Shown: positions 1 through 7,302 of the stretch, piece after piece
Layout: the number at the start of each line of letters is the position of its first letter
Position numbering within the stretch: position 1 is the first letter of the stretch
NCBI GenBank assembly: GCA_964425255.1
Contig: CAYRMV010000137.1
Coordinates: 1 to 8,706, forward strand
DNA from: CAYRMV01 sp964425255
GTDB taxonomy: Bacteria > Bacteroidota > Bacteroidia > Flavobacteriales_D > Crocinitomicaceae
Direction of reading: 5' to 3'
DNA length: 8,706 nucleotides
The notes under the pieces: generated by a model
The model's database searches: none
The model's input: the letters and a program-made list of their open reading frames with translations, nothing else
Told to the model about the DNA's origin: nothing
Translations under genes and position numbers: made by a program

Positions 1-1628
1 AAACCACCTTTACCGTAGTACAAGAACATGTATGCAAAAACAACCAGCAATGCAATACCAAATGAAATCAATCCAGATTGGGAGTTTTCAGCTCCAATTG
101 TTGGACCAACCTTCGTTTGATCTTTGATTACACATGGAGCAGGAAGAGCACCCCCGTTCAACAATCCAGCTAAATCTTCTGCATCTGCTTTTGAAAAGCT
201 TCCTGAGATTTGTGTATTTCCACCCATAATAGGCTCGTTAACACGTGGAGAAGAATAAACTACGCTATCCATGGTGATGGCAACAAACTTACCTACGTTC
301 GCAGCAGTCATTTGTCCCCAACGCTCACCTCCTTCAGCAGTCATGGATAAGTCCACAGTGATGTTTCCGTAATTCTGATCTACACCAATAGTAGCGTTTT
401 TCACATCTTTACCACCAACCATTGCTTTTCCTGATTCAGGAATTTTTACAGCATATAATACGTAAGCTAAATCTTTTGAATTTTGGCTGATTTTCTCCAT
501 GTTCGCTGACCACATAAATGCTAGATCATCTGGAAACAATGCCTTGATATCAGCACGACGTAAAATTTGGTTGATTTTCTCTTTGTTATCAGCTGTTGCA
601 TTACCAATTGATACAGATTGTCCACCTGTCAAATAGTCGTTTAATCCTTTCAACGAAGTTGTTAATGAAGCTGGTTTCACTTCTTTTTTGTCTTTCGCAG
701 AATCTGCTAATTTTGTAGAGTCAGAAGAAACTACTGAATCAGCAACTTCCACTTTTACTTCAGGTTGACGAGACAAAATGTTTGCTTGAGCCAATTGAGC
801 TTGAATTTCTTCACGAACATACGTTTCGTAAAACTGAAGATTTGCCGTTGATTGCAATTTTTCAGCAACAGTTGCTTCATCTTGTACTCCTGGAAGTTCA
901 ATGTACAAGCGATTGGTTGTAGCATCTTTTTGAATGTTAGGTTGAGCAACACCAAATTGGTTGATACGCTTGCTCATGATTTGCTCTACCCCATTCATTG
1001 AACTTGCCAATTTCGAGCGGAAGAAAGATTCAACAGCGCCATTACTTGAATTTTTGTCTAACTCTTCAATTTCTGAAAAGTTCAACGTTTCGATAATTTT
1101 CTTTCCACCATTTAATTTCTCATATTCAGAAACAAACAAATCGATGAAATCACCCCCTTGGTTCAGATATTGATTCAAAGCTGCGTCATACGGCTTTTTG
1201 AAAGTTAAATCTCTTGGATTACGAGCAAAACTTTTCACAAACTCTGGAACAGAAATTTCCAAAGTAACGCTCATCCCACCTACTAAATCCAAACCAAAAG
1301 CCATGGATCTGTTTTTCACATCTTGGAATGTTGATCCAAGAACAGGATATGCTTTTTCTGTCGCTTTTTCTTTTAAAATTTTGTTGACAAAAGCAGCAAT
1401 TGCGATATCTTCCGATTCTGGATTGGAGAAATCTACCTCAACTCCATTAGGCAAAAATGCCTTGTTTCCGTTTTTCGCTGCTTCTTTCTTAAGGTCTTCC
1501 ACCTCATATAATGCATCGCGTTGTGCCTTTGTTTCTATTGAGTTTGCTACCCAAGTGAATGACAATTGATATACACAAACTGCAACAAGTAAAATGGTTA
1601 AAAACCAAAAAAATCCTTTGTTACGCAT
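1..1628 (-). CDS. secDF: Protein translocase subunit SecD / SecDF, N-terminal part (runs off left edge)
   Basis: This is the SecD part of the Sec accessory complex, which uses the proton gradient to help pull exported proteins across the inner membrane. About 542 codons are visible, starting at ATG 1628-1626 (MRNKGFFWFL), followed by a membrane helix at about residues 6-24. The large periplasmic region follows, with the SecD signature FGLDLVGG at about residues 111-118. A Ser/Asp/Lys-rich linker lies at about 290-316. The conserved AEDLAGLLNGGALPAP segment is near 480-496 and VGPTIGAE near 505. The second helix begins just before the window edge (FGIALLVVFAYMFLYYG). In Bacteroidetes SecD and SecF are usually fused in one protein of about 1000 residues, so the missing part probably holds the remaining SecD helices and SecF; that is inference. 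The gene has its own promoter (1664-1693) and stands 147 bp from the lipoprotein gene upstream. Identification is firm; the fusion is not seen here. Confidence 0.95.
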   Translation of the reverse strand, partial: MRNKGFFWFLTILLVAVCVYQLSFTWVANSIETKAQRDALYEVEDLKKEAAKNGNKAFLPNGVEVDFSNPESEDIAIAAFVNKILKEKATEKAYPVLGSTFQDVKNRSMAFGLDLVGGMSVTLEISVPEFVKSFARNPRDLTFKKPYDAALNQYLNQGGDFIDLFVSEYEKLNGGKKIIETLNFSEIEELDKNSSNGAVESFFRSKLASSMNGVEQIMSKRINQFGVAQPNIQKDATTNRLYIELPGVQDEATVAEKLQSTANLQFYETYVREEIQAQLAQANILSRQPEVKVEVADSVVSSDSTKLADSAKDKKEVKPASLTTSLKGLNDYLTGGQSVSIGNATADNKEKINQILRRADIKALFPDDLAFMWSANMEKISQNSKDLAYVLYAVKIPESGKAMVGGKDVKNATIGVDQNYGNITVDLSMTAEGGERWGQMTAANVGKFVAITMDSVVYSSPRVNEPIMGGNTQISGSFSKADAEDLAGLLNGGALPAPCVIKDQTKVGPTIGAENSQSGLISFGIALLVVFAYMFLYYGKGG

Positions 1629-1663
1629 ACTGGTAATTCGTTAATTAATTTTTTTTAAGCCCG

Positions 1664-1693
1664 CAAATATAGAATTTCCGTTTAGAATAGCAA
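1664..1693 (-). promoter_or_regulatory. Bacteroidetes-type promoter of secDF
   Basis: On the minus strand this reads TTG (1693-1691), a 19-bp spacer, then TATATTTG (1671-1664). It matches the Bacteroidetes consensus TTG-N19-TAnnTTTG at every defined base. Transcription would begin about 5-7 bases downstream, near 1657-1659, giving a leader of about 30 bases that is A/T-rich and has no Shine-Dalgarno sequence before the ATG at 1628. This is the best promoter match in the window. Confidence 0.75.
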
Positions 1694-1775
1694 TGATTCA
1701 CGGAAAAAGATTGAATTTGAACTTATTCATCGGTGCTGGGGCACTAACAGCGATGGTAGTCAGTTTAGTGGATTG

Positions 1776-2477
1776 TCACAACATGCCAAATGTTTTCACT
1801 TTCCAGTGTTTTTCGTATCCAACGTTGTATAAAAGTGTATCTGGACCTGGAGTAGAAGGATCAATCGTTAATGAAAAATTCTTATCCACAAAATAAATCA
1901 ACCCTACTTCTTTGGCATAAATTTCAAATTTTTTGTTGATTTGAATTTGATTTAATTCATCTTTGTATTTGACCTGCAACGAGGTTGGGAATGTTAATCC
2001 ATTGATGTAGTAAGGAGAACCAATAAATCCGTATTCGGCAGGTGCAGCACCTAATGTATTAAACACGTTGGCATCCCACGTTTTTTCTTCCGTTGGTTTG
2101 AAAACAAGCTTAATCTTACGTTGATTTTCTTCAACTAATTCAGCTCGGTAATTATCAATCAAAGCTACCCAAACATCTTGGGCAACAAAATCTTCATTGG
2201 AATTAGAACGAAATGCTCGGAAATATTTTCGACCTACTCTTCCTTCGTTATCAATGACTGTATCGCCAATCCAGGTTTTCATTTGATAACGCATCGTGTC
2301 AGAGCCAAATGCTACTTTGTCATGATAAATATCCATGACATCATACACGACAAATCTCCCAGGAATCATCCCAAAGTAGGATTCTTCAAAATCAATATTC
2401 TCCTTGCCCTTCTTACAACTTGCTGTAATCAACAAGGTAGAAAGTATGGGTACAATAAGAATATAAATGCGATTCAT
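1776..2477 (-). CDS. Putative lipoprotein of unknown function
   Basis: This is a 233-residue protein that I do not assign to a function. It begins MNRIYILIVPIL with a hydrophobic signal segment ending in a lipobox-like ITASC, so Cys21 would be the lipidated first residue of the mature protein. The residues after the cysteine are KKGKE. They lack the acidic residues of the Bacteroidetes surface-export signal, so a periplasm-facing location is more likely (inference). The mature part opens with FEESYFGMIPGRFVVYDVMDIYHD and has a later EIYAKEVGLIYF segment. This resembles a common Bacteroidetes lipoprotein type that starts 'YFPLxVGNYWxYxVDSIY' and ends 'YAKxVGLIYK', recalled rather than searched. 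The ATG at 2477-2475 is preferred over a TTG two codons earlier because it gives a normal signal peptide. The gene has its own -7 element and lies 65 bp downstream of the MORN-like gene. Confidence 0.85.
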   Translation of the reverse strand: MNRIYILIVPILSTLLITASCKKGKENIDFEESYFGMIPGRFVVYDVMDIYHDKVAFGSDTMRYQMKTWIGDTVIDNEGRVGRKYFRAFRSNSNEDFVAQDVWVALIDNYRAELVEENQRKIKLVFKPTEEKTWDANVFNTLGAAPAEYGFIGSPYYINGLTFPTSLQVKYKDELNQIQINKKFEIYAKEVGLIYFVDKNFSLTIDPSTPGPDTLLYNVGYEKHWKVKTFGML

Positions 2478-2494
2478 AGTCAATTTTCTCTCAT

Positions 2495-2502
2495 CAAAAG
2501 TA
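2495..2502 (-). promoter_or_regulatory. -7 promoter element of the lipoprotein gene
   Basis: The minus strand reads TACTTTTG here, a perfect match to TAnnTTTG, 17 bases upstream of the chosen ATG. The position 19 bp further upstream reads AAC rather than TTG, so the -33 part is not convincing. If real, the leader would be only about 10 bases. Such octamers also occur by chance in AT-rich DNA, hence the moderate score. Confidence 0.45.
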
Positions 2503-2542
2503 CGAATTTTGTCTTGGTAAGGTTGGTTTGATTGAAAAAAAA

Positions 2543-3310
2543 TTAATCATTGGGGCTTCTTCCTTTGGATTTACATTCGTTGATCCAGTTTTCCAATTCT
2601 TCTCCGGTTAATTCTCTTCCAAATTTAAAATACTTTCTACCCGTTTCCACGCCGTTTACATCATATCCGATGCACCAACCGTGTCTGTTTCCGTATTTAT
2701 ATCGTTCTTGAACCATGGGTTTTCCGTTTGGATGATTGATTACCATGATGCCAACAATTTTTCCGTTTTCGTATTTGGACTTACTTTTAATAACTCCCGA
2801 CTCAAAATATTCAATTACTTCACCGTTCAAAACGTCGTTTACATACATTTCGGTTCGTGCGACCAATGTTCGCTTATCTGCTATTTCCTCAGGAACGTAA
2901 TAGATTGTTTTCATTCCATTCAGTTTTCCATTTTTGAAGGTTTCTTTGTAACTCAATCTACCAGAAGGTCCATAGTTCATCCAAACACTGTCTTTCAATT
3001 GATTTCGGTAAATCCCTTGAGCTAAAATGACTCCAGATTCTTGATACATGACACAAGCTGAACGAGTTGAATTCGCATCATGTTTGATGATCGCTTTTAC
3101 TTTTGTGCTTGGATAATAATAATAAAACGTCCCAACAGGTTTATCATCTTTGAATTGACCTTTGTATTCAAATGCATTGCTCTTTGGGTAGTTTTTCTGC
3201 CAAACTCCTTGTTTTCTTCCTTTGCTATCCTTTTGATTTACTTGAGTATAACTTGTTTGAAAACAAATTAACATCCATAAAATTAAAACCAAATTTCGCT
3301 TTCTTTCCAT
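2543..3310 (-). CDS. Exported MORN-like (YwqK-type) repeat protein
   Basis: This 255-residue protein has a signal peptide (MERKRNLVLILWMLICFQTSY; basic start, hydrophobic core, likely cleavage near residues 20-23). The rest is a series of degenerate MORN_2-type repeats of about 20-25 residues, with the pattern aromatic-x-NGK-x-x-G. They are visible at about 27-45 (KGRKQGVW), 48-66 (YKGQFKDDKPVG), 118-140 (FKNGKLNG), 155-175, 178-200 (YENGKIVG) and 203-225 (YKYGNRHG). The C-terminus is a charged helix (about 234-250). Such repeat proteins are common exported or envelope proteins in Bacteroidetes and are often labelled 'toxin-antitoxin YwqK family antitoxin', a name with little functional support. 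No toxin is encoded next to it. The start overlaps the end of the phosphatase gene by 28 bp, which indicates co-transcription and probably coupled translation. The role is unknown. Confidence 0.85.
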   Translation of the reverse strand: MERKRNLVLILWMLICFQTSYTQVNQKDSKGRKQGVWQKNYPKSNAFEYKGQFKDDKPVGTFYYYYPSTKVKAIIKHDANSTRSACVMYQESGVILAQGIYRNQLKDSVWMNYGPSGRLSYKETFKNGKLNGMKTIYYVPEEIADKRTLVARTEMYVNDVLNGEVIEYFESGVIKSKSKYENGKIVGIMVINHPNGKPMVQERYKYGNRHGWCIGYDVNGVETGRKYFKFGRELTGEELENWINECKSKGRSPND

Positions 3311-3831
3311 GCTTGTAAACTTTCTACTTCTAAATCCGCTTGAATCGTATTTTTTTCTTCCGACATGATTCGAATCGTTTTCATACCCAAATTCATACCA
3401 AATTGAATGTCTGAATCGGTATCCCCTACCATAATTGACTTTGAAAAATCAATTTCAGGAAAATCTTTTTGAGCTTGTAAAGCCATTCCTGGAGCTGGTT
3501 TCCGCAAAATGGGATGAGCAGATTTCAATTCAGAGGCGAAATAACATGCATCTATTTTCCCACCTTGTTTTTCAACACATTCGATCATGTAACGGTGAAT
3601 GTCCAAAAGGTTACGTTCTGTCATAATCCCCTTTCCAATTCCTTGTTGGTTGGTGACAACAATAATTCGTTGAAATTTGTGTGATAAAAAAGCAATTGCT
3701 TCCTCAACACCAGGTAAAAACTCAAATTCAGACACTTGTTCGATGTAACCTGACCAATTTCGGCGATTGATGACACCATCTCGATCCAAAAAAAGTGTCC
3801 AAGATGCATCAACTCCCCACGTTTCAATCAT
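3283..3831 (-). CDS. HAD-IIIA family phosphatase (GmhB / HisB-N-like)
   Basis: This 182-residue protein is of usual length for the family. The HAD motifs appear in order: motif I FLDRDGVIN at 14-22 (nucleophile Asp16, acid/base Asp18), motif II VVTNQQGIGKG at 58-68 (Thr60), motif III Lys111 in RKPAPGM, and motif IV VGDTDSD at 135-141. The closest known types are D-glycero-D-manno-heptose 1,7-bisphosphate 7-phosphatase and histidinol-phosphatase, so a small sugar or amino-acid phosphate is the likely substrate. Family members normally carry a zinc loop of CxH...CxC form just before RKP. Here the segment is CYFASELKSAHPILRKP, with one cysteine (Cys96) and one histidine (His106), so the zinc site seems lost. 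The start ATG shares the ATGA overlap with the glycosyltransferase stop codon, which points to a joint role in envelope glycan or lipid-sugar metabolism (inference). The exact substrate cannot be read from the sequence. Confidence 0.9.
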   Translation of the reverse strand: MIETWGVDASWTLFLDRDGVINRRNWSGYIEQVSEFEFLPGVEEAIAFLSHKFQRIIVVTNQQGIGKGIMTERNLLDIHRYMIECVEKQGGKIDACYFASELKSAHPILRKPAPGMALQAQKDFPEIDFSKSIMVGDTDSDIQFGMNLGMKTIRIMSEEKNTIQADLEVESLQAWKESEIWF

Positions 3832-4778
3832 AGTTCTTTTTCAATCAAATAAACGTTTCGAGTTGACGAATTTCGACCAATTAACTCGGCTATAAATCCT
3901 GCTAAGAAAAACTGAGTCCCGATCACCATGCACACCAATGCAATCAAAAATTCGGTTCGATCTGCCAATAATTTGGCATTTGTATCGATAAACAACTTGT
4001 CGACTGCTAAGAAAAAAAACAAACCAAAGCCAAGCAAGAACGTAACCAAACCAAGTACACCAAAGAAATGCATCGGTTTTTTACCAAATTTCCCCATGAA
4101 AACCACGGATAATAAATCGAGTGGTCCATTCACGAAGCGATTCAAACCAAACTTCGTTGTACCGTATTTTCGTGCGCGATGTTCAACTACCTTTTCACCA
4201 ATCTTTGTAAACCCCGCAAATTTAGCGAGTGGTGGAATGTAGCGGTGCATATCTCCATATACTTCAATGCTTTTTACCACTTCGTTTTTATACGCTTTCA
4301 AACCACAATTAAAATCATGCAAATAAATTCCTGTCAATTTGCGTGCAGCCCAATTGTATAGCTTCGTTGGAATTGTTTTGGATAGCGGATCATATCGTTT
4401 TTTCTTCCATCCAGAAACCACATCAAATTCTTCTTCGACAATCATACGATATAATTCAGGAATTTCGTCTGGACTGTCTTGTAAATCCGCATCCATAGTA
4501 ATAACAACCCTTCCTTGTGCAGCTTCAAACCCTTTTTGTAAAGCGGCCGATTTTCCGTAATTACGCTGAAATTTAATGCCGCGAACAGCATCATTTTTAA
4601 GCTTCAAATCTTCTACAACCTGCCAAGAACCATCTTTGCTCCCATCATCAATAAACACGATTTCGTATGAAAAAGCATGATTTTGCATCACTTCCGAAAT
4701 CCATCGGTGCAATTCAGGCAAAGATTCCACTTCGTTATAAAGAGGAATTACTACAGATATATCGAGTTGGTGTGTCAA
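3828..4778 (-). CDS. GT2 family glycosyltransferase (DPM1/GtrB/ArnC-like), membrane-bound
   Basis: This enzyme transfers a sugar from a nucleotide-sugar donor, most likely to a polyprenyl-phosphate carrier at the cytoplasmic face of the inner membrane. The GT-A catalytic domain begins DISVVIPLYNE, followed by FIDDGSKDGS, then MDADLQDSPDEIPEL with the metal-binding DAD motif and the DLQDPPE-like signature of the polyprenyl-phosphate sugar transferases. Next come FNCGLKAYKNEV and the RKYGTTKFGLNRF segment typical of this subfamily. Two hydrophobic segments follow near the C-terminus (MHFFGVLGLVTFLLGFGLFFFL and FLIALVCMVIGTQFFLAGFIAEL), with a short tail ending LIGRNSSTRNVYLIEKEL. There is no ATG near the start. 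I chose TTG 4778-4776 (MTHQLDISVV, 316 residues), because the TTG at 4796 lies inside a -7 promoter element; the longer form would be 322 residues. Its stop overlaps the phosphatase start as ATGA. The acceptor and the sugar are not identifiable. Confidence 0.92.
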   Translation of the reverse strand: MTHQLDISVVIPLYNEVESLPELHRWISEVMQNHAFSYEIVFIDDGSKDGSWQVVEDLKLKNDAVRGIKFQRNYGKSAALQKGFEAAQGRVVITMDADLQDSPDEIPELYRMIVEEEFDVVSGWKKKRYDPLSKTIPTKLYNWAARKLTGIYLHDFNCGLKAYKNEVVKSIEVYGDMHRYIPPLAKFAGFTKIGEKVVEHRARKYGTTKFGLNRFVNGPLDLLSVVFMGKFGKKPMHFFGVLGLVTFLLGFGLFFFLAVDKLFIDTNAKLLADRTEFLIALVCMVIGTQFFLAGFIAELIGRNSSTRNVYLIEKEL

Positions 4779-4793
4779 TGTGAATCGTTTTGG

Positions 4794-4801
4794 CAAAGAT
4801 A
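4794..4801 (-). promoter_or_regulatory. -7 promoter element of the glycosyltransferase operon
   Basis: The minus strand reads TATCTTTG, a perfect TAnnTTTG, in the 50-bp gap after the choice-of-anchor B gene and 15 bases before the chosen TTG start at 4778. No TTG stands 19 bp upstream; GTT is the closest. If used, it would start the glycosyltransferase, phosphatase and MORN operon and leave a leader of about 10 bases. It also argues against the TTG at 4796 as start codon, since that triplet is part of the element. Confidence 0.45.
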
Positions 4802-4828
4802 CTATTTTGAATCAATTTTAAACAGGGC

Positions 4829-7165
4829 TTATTCTTTCACCAATTTCCAATTATTTATTCCGTCTGAAAGCCAATAGGTTCCTGCATCTAAATCGCTTGC
4901 TGGAATTTCAAACTCAAGGGAATTCACAGTTCCACTTTTGAGTTTTCGTCCTTGCAAATCTAGTAAAAACCAACGATCAGAATCCCAGTTTTCTATTTTC
5001 CAAGTATGATTGGTTGGATTGGGGAAAACACTTGCCAGTGAATTGATACTCTGTGATTCTGTATTTAATTCATTCTGATCCGAGATAAAGAAGAAATCAA
5101 ATCCTGCTTCGGTAATGTTTGGTGAATCACTATCATCTGAAACAGTCACTATCAATTGCATCGTTGAAGTTGGAGCTAAAAACTCGGAAACGAGAAAAGA
5201 GCGAGAAATCCATCGGTAAAAAGAATCCAGCTCGGCACTTTGTGAATCGAGTAAAACAGTTTGAGCTCCGTTCGATAAAAAGATTTCAAGTGTATCGTCA
5301 AACGGCTGGACAGGACCATGGTAACAGAAAAACCAACGGGCATAATGCAAAAACGCATTGGGTTGATCACTCAAATCAAACACAGGTGAATAAAGTGTTA
5401 CACGTCCATTTGCTACATCATCTGCACCTGCTGAAAAAGTGGCTGCATTACCCGTTAAAAAGGCATATTCTCCACAATCATACAAAGCATCTGAATTAGG
5501 TCTTTCTGGCTGATTTGCTACAAAAGGAATCCCTCTTTCCCACAAACCTTGTGTTGCTCCAACTGATGTTGTTGTCCATCCGAAATCAAATGAAAAATCA
5601 TCGTAATATCCTTTATCTAAATAAAAAATGAGCTGATTGGTTTGATCGTTTACCATTTGTTCCACACATTGGGTACGGTATCCCCACTTGCCGACAGAAA
5701 TACGATACAATTCTTGGTAAAACAAAGTCGCATCCACCTCACCTAATCCGTTTGAAGTAAATTCATTGGTCATTAAATCTGCTTCGAATCGCAGTTGAGC
5801 TCCCAAAATTGGGTTGTTTGTTCCTGTCTCCAAAACCTGAATTTGAACTTGAAAAGGTGGAATTGGCTCTAATTCTACTTCCAACGTATCCCATTCGTTG
5901 CTGTTTAAATTGACAACGATCGTTTTCGGAAAATAAGCAACTTTTGAAAAAGTGACAGCTACATTTCCCGAACGCGCAATGCCTGTTTGAAAACTTCCAT
6001 TTGTTTTTGACATTTCGACTTGATTGTCATTTTCAAATTGAATCGCAACACCACTTAGCAACTCAGAAGTATTCGCATCCCGAACTATTCCTGTTAAATA
6101 AGATGCCCGTTGATAGTTTGGTTGCAACAAAAACAAACCATTTTCCATGTCAGTTGCAGCAATTATTCCTGAAGAAAAAAATGGATAAACACCCCAACAA
6201 CCAATTGTTGTAGTTGCAAAACCTGGATACGTGTCAAAATTAGCCACTTCCACCATATTGGTTGGATGCTGTACATCGTGAATGGTGACGCCATCACTGT
6301 AATAACTTGTCAAAATATATCCATTCAAAAAATGAACATTGTGCGGAACAGTTCCTTTTGAAGGATTGGAACGAATGCGATCTAGTTCGAAAATATTCTG
6401 TGGATCACTGACGTCATAAGCTCCCAAAAAAGCACCCGAAACTTCATCGGTTGTGAAAACAACAGTACCTGATTCATTCGGCCAAATGTTATGGGTAAAA
6501 TTAGATGGAGTAACGTGCGTTGCTATTAATTGTGGGTTCGACTTGTCAGTAACATCAACCAAACTGAAAAAGCCATCATTAATATGCGCCAAAAACATCG
6601 TGTCGTTTCGAACAAAGCCATCGTGACAATACCACGTATCAAAAGATCCAACTTCAATCGGAGCGAGCGGATTGGTATGCACATCCAATATTATCACACC
6701 ACCTTCCCCGCGATTGGCTCCAAAAATATAGGCATAACCATTTTCATCAATATATAAATTGTGTGCTGATTGCCATTCTGCTCCTGTAGGCCCGTTATAG
6801 TAGCTTGCAGAAATTCCGTTGGCATTTGGCAAAGAAGTCAAATCTAAAATCAACAAGCCATTCTCCGCTTCTGTTGTGATGTAAGCATAATCGCCCCATG
6901 TTTTCAAGTCACGCCAAACAGACTCCATTCCCGGTTCCCAAAAAACTTCTTGAGGTTGCGAAGGGACAGAAATATCAACAACACTAGTTCCTTTTCGTGC
7001 ACCGACGAGTACGTATTCCTTTCCTGTTTCGTCTGTATAACCCCAAACATCATTCAATAATGTATTGTGTAAATTCACAAAATTGACATGTGAAATAGAA
7101 TCGATATTCAATTGAGCAAAAGTCAACTGAGACAACAACAAAAGAACGAAATAGAAGAAACGCAT
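4829..7165 (-). CDS. Secreted choice-of-anchor B family protein with T9SS type A sorting domain
   Basis: This is a 778-residue exported protein. A signal peptide (MRFFYFVLLLLSQLTFAQ) spans residues 1-18. A beta-propeller-like 'choice-of-anchor B' region (about 19-350) contains repeated strands of the LLILDLTSLP, VIILDVHTNP, FSLVDVTDKSNP and LGAYDVSDP kind, plus AHNLYIDENGYAYIFG and SNFTHNIWP, typical of the family. A carboxypeptidase-regulatory-like beta-sandwich (about 350-435, LTGIVRDANTSELLSGVAI) follows, then a second similar module (about 439-515). A jelly-roll type domain (about 520-690, FDFGWTTTSVGATQGLWERGIP) resembles the domain found after some secreted M14 peptidases. The C-terminus (about 705-778, VFPNPTNHTWKIEN...DLDAGTYWL) is a T9SS sorting domain, so the protein should be secreted or cell-surface attached. 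ATG 7165 is chosen over an upstream TTG at 7198 because it gives a proper signal peptide and does not overlap the small ORF. No catalytic residues are recognised; function is unknown. Confidence 0.92.
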   Translation of the reverse strand: MRFFYFVLLLLSQLTFAQLNIDSISHVNFVNLHNTLLNDVWGYTDETGKEYVLVGARKGTSVVDISVPSQPQEVFWEPGMESVWRDLKTWGDYAYITTEAENGLLILDLTSLPNANGISASYYNGPTGAEWQSAHNLYIDENGYAYIFGANRGEGGVIILDVHTNPLAPIEVGSFDTWYCHDGFVRNDTMFLAHINDGFFSLVDVTDKSNPQLIATHVTPSNFTHNIWPNESGTVVFTTDEVSGAFLGAYDVSDPQNIFELDRIRSNPSKGTVPHNVHFLNGYILTSYYSDGVTIHDVQHPTNMVEVANFDTYPGFATTTIGCWGVYPFFSSGIIAATDMENGLFLLQPNYQRASYLTGIVRDANTSELLSGVAIQFENDNQVEMSKTNGSFQTGIARSGNVAVTFSKVAYFPKTIVVNLNSNEWDTLEVELEPIPPFQVQIQVLETGTNNPILGAQLRFEADLMTNEFTSNGLGEVDATLFYQELYRISVGKWGYRTQCVEQMVNDQTNQLIFYLDKGYYDDFSFDFGWTTTSVGATQGLWERGIPFVANQPERPNSDALYDCGEYAFLTGNAATFSAGADDVANGRVTLYSPVFDLSDQPNAFLHYARWFFCYHGPVQPFDDTLEIFLSNGAQTVLLDSQSAELDSFYRWISRSFLVSEFLAPTSTMQLIVTVSDDSDSPNITEAGFDFFFISDQNELNTESQSINSLASVFPNPTNHTWKIENWDSDRWFLLDLQGRKLKSGTVNSLEFEIPASDLDAGTYWLSDGINNWKLVKE

Positions 7166-7175
7166 AGCTAAAAAG

Positions 7176-7289
7176 TCAAAGAATAAATATCGCTGCAAGG
7201 ATAAAAATCAAGATAATTACGAGATATTGCCATACATCCACAAAATAGGGAGCATATTTTTTTATTGATTCAGACCAGTTTTTAAACAT
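7176..7289 (-). CDS. Small single-helix membrane peptide (37 aa), unannotated-type ORF
   Basis: A complete ORF runs from ATG 7289-7287 to TGA 7178-7176 and encodes 37 residues. The first half is polar and amphipathic (MFKNWSESIKKYAPYFVDVW). The second half is one uninterrupted hydrophobic helix that ends the protein (QYLVIILIFILAAIFIL). The lysines at 3, 10 and 11 would keep the N-terminus in the cytoplasm. A perfect TAnnTTTG promoter element lies 13 bases upstream of the ATG, and the stop codon lies 10 bases before the ATG of the T9SS-secreted protein, so the two genes are probably one transcript. I do not recognise the family. The evidence is length, hydrophobic pattern, promoter and spacing; a chance ORF remains possible. 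Confidence 0.6.
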   Translation of the reverse strand: MFKNWSESIKKYAPYFVDVWQYLVIILIFILAAIFIL

Positions 7290-7302
7290 CCGCTTTTTCT
7301 TT

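Noticed and set aside
1198..1569. A 123-codon plus-strand ORF opposite secDF
   Set aside because: It lies fully antisense to a strongly conserved SecD segment, has no promoter element and resembles no protein; it is a frame shadow.
2543..3310. Antitoxin of a toxin-antitoxin pair, as 'YwqK family' labels would suggest
   Set aside because: The protein has a signal peptide and MORN-like repeats, and its partners are a phosphatase and a glycosyltransferase; no toxin gene is nearby.
5119..5499. A 126-codon plus-strand ORF opposite the choice-of-anchor B gene
   Set aside because: The translation is rich in His/Lys/Asn without fold-like patterning, and the opposite strand is clearly coding.
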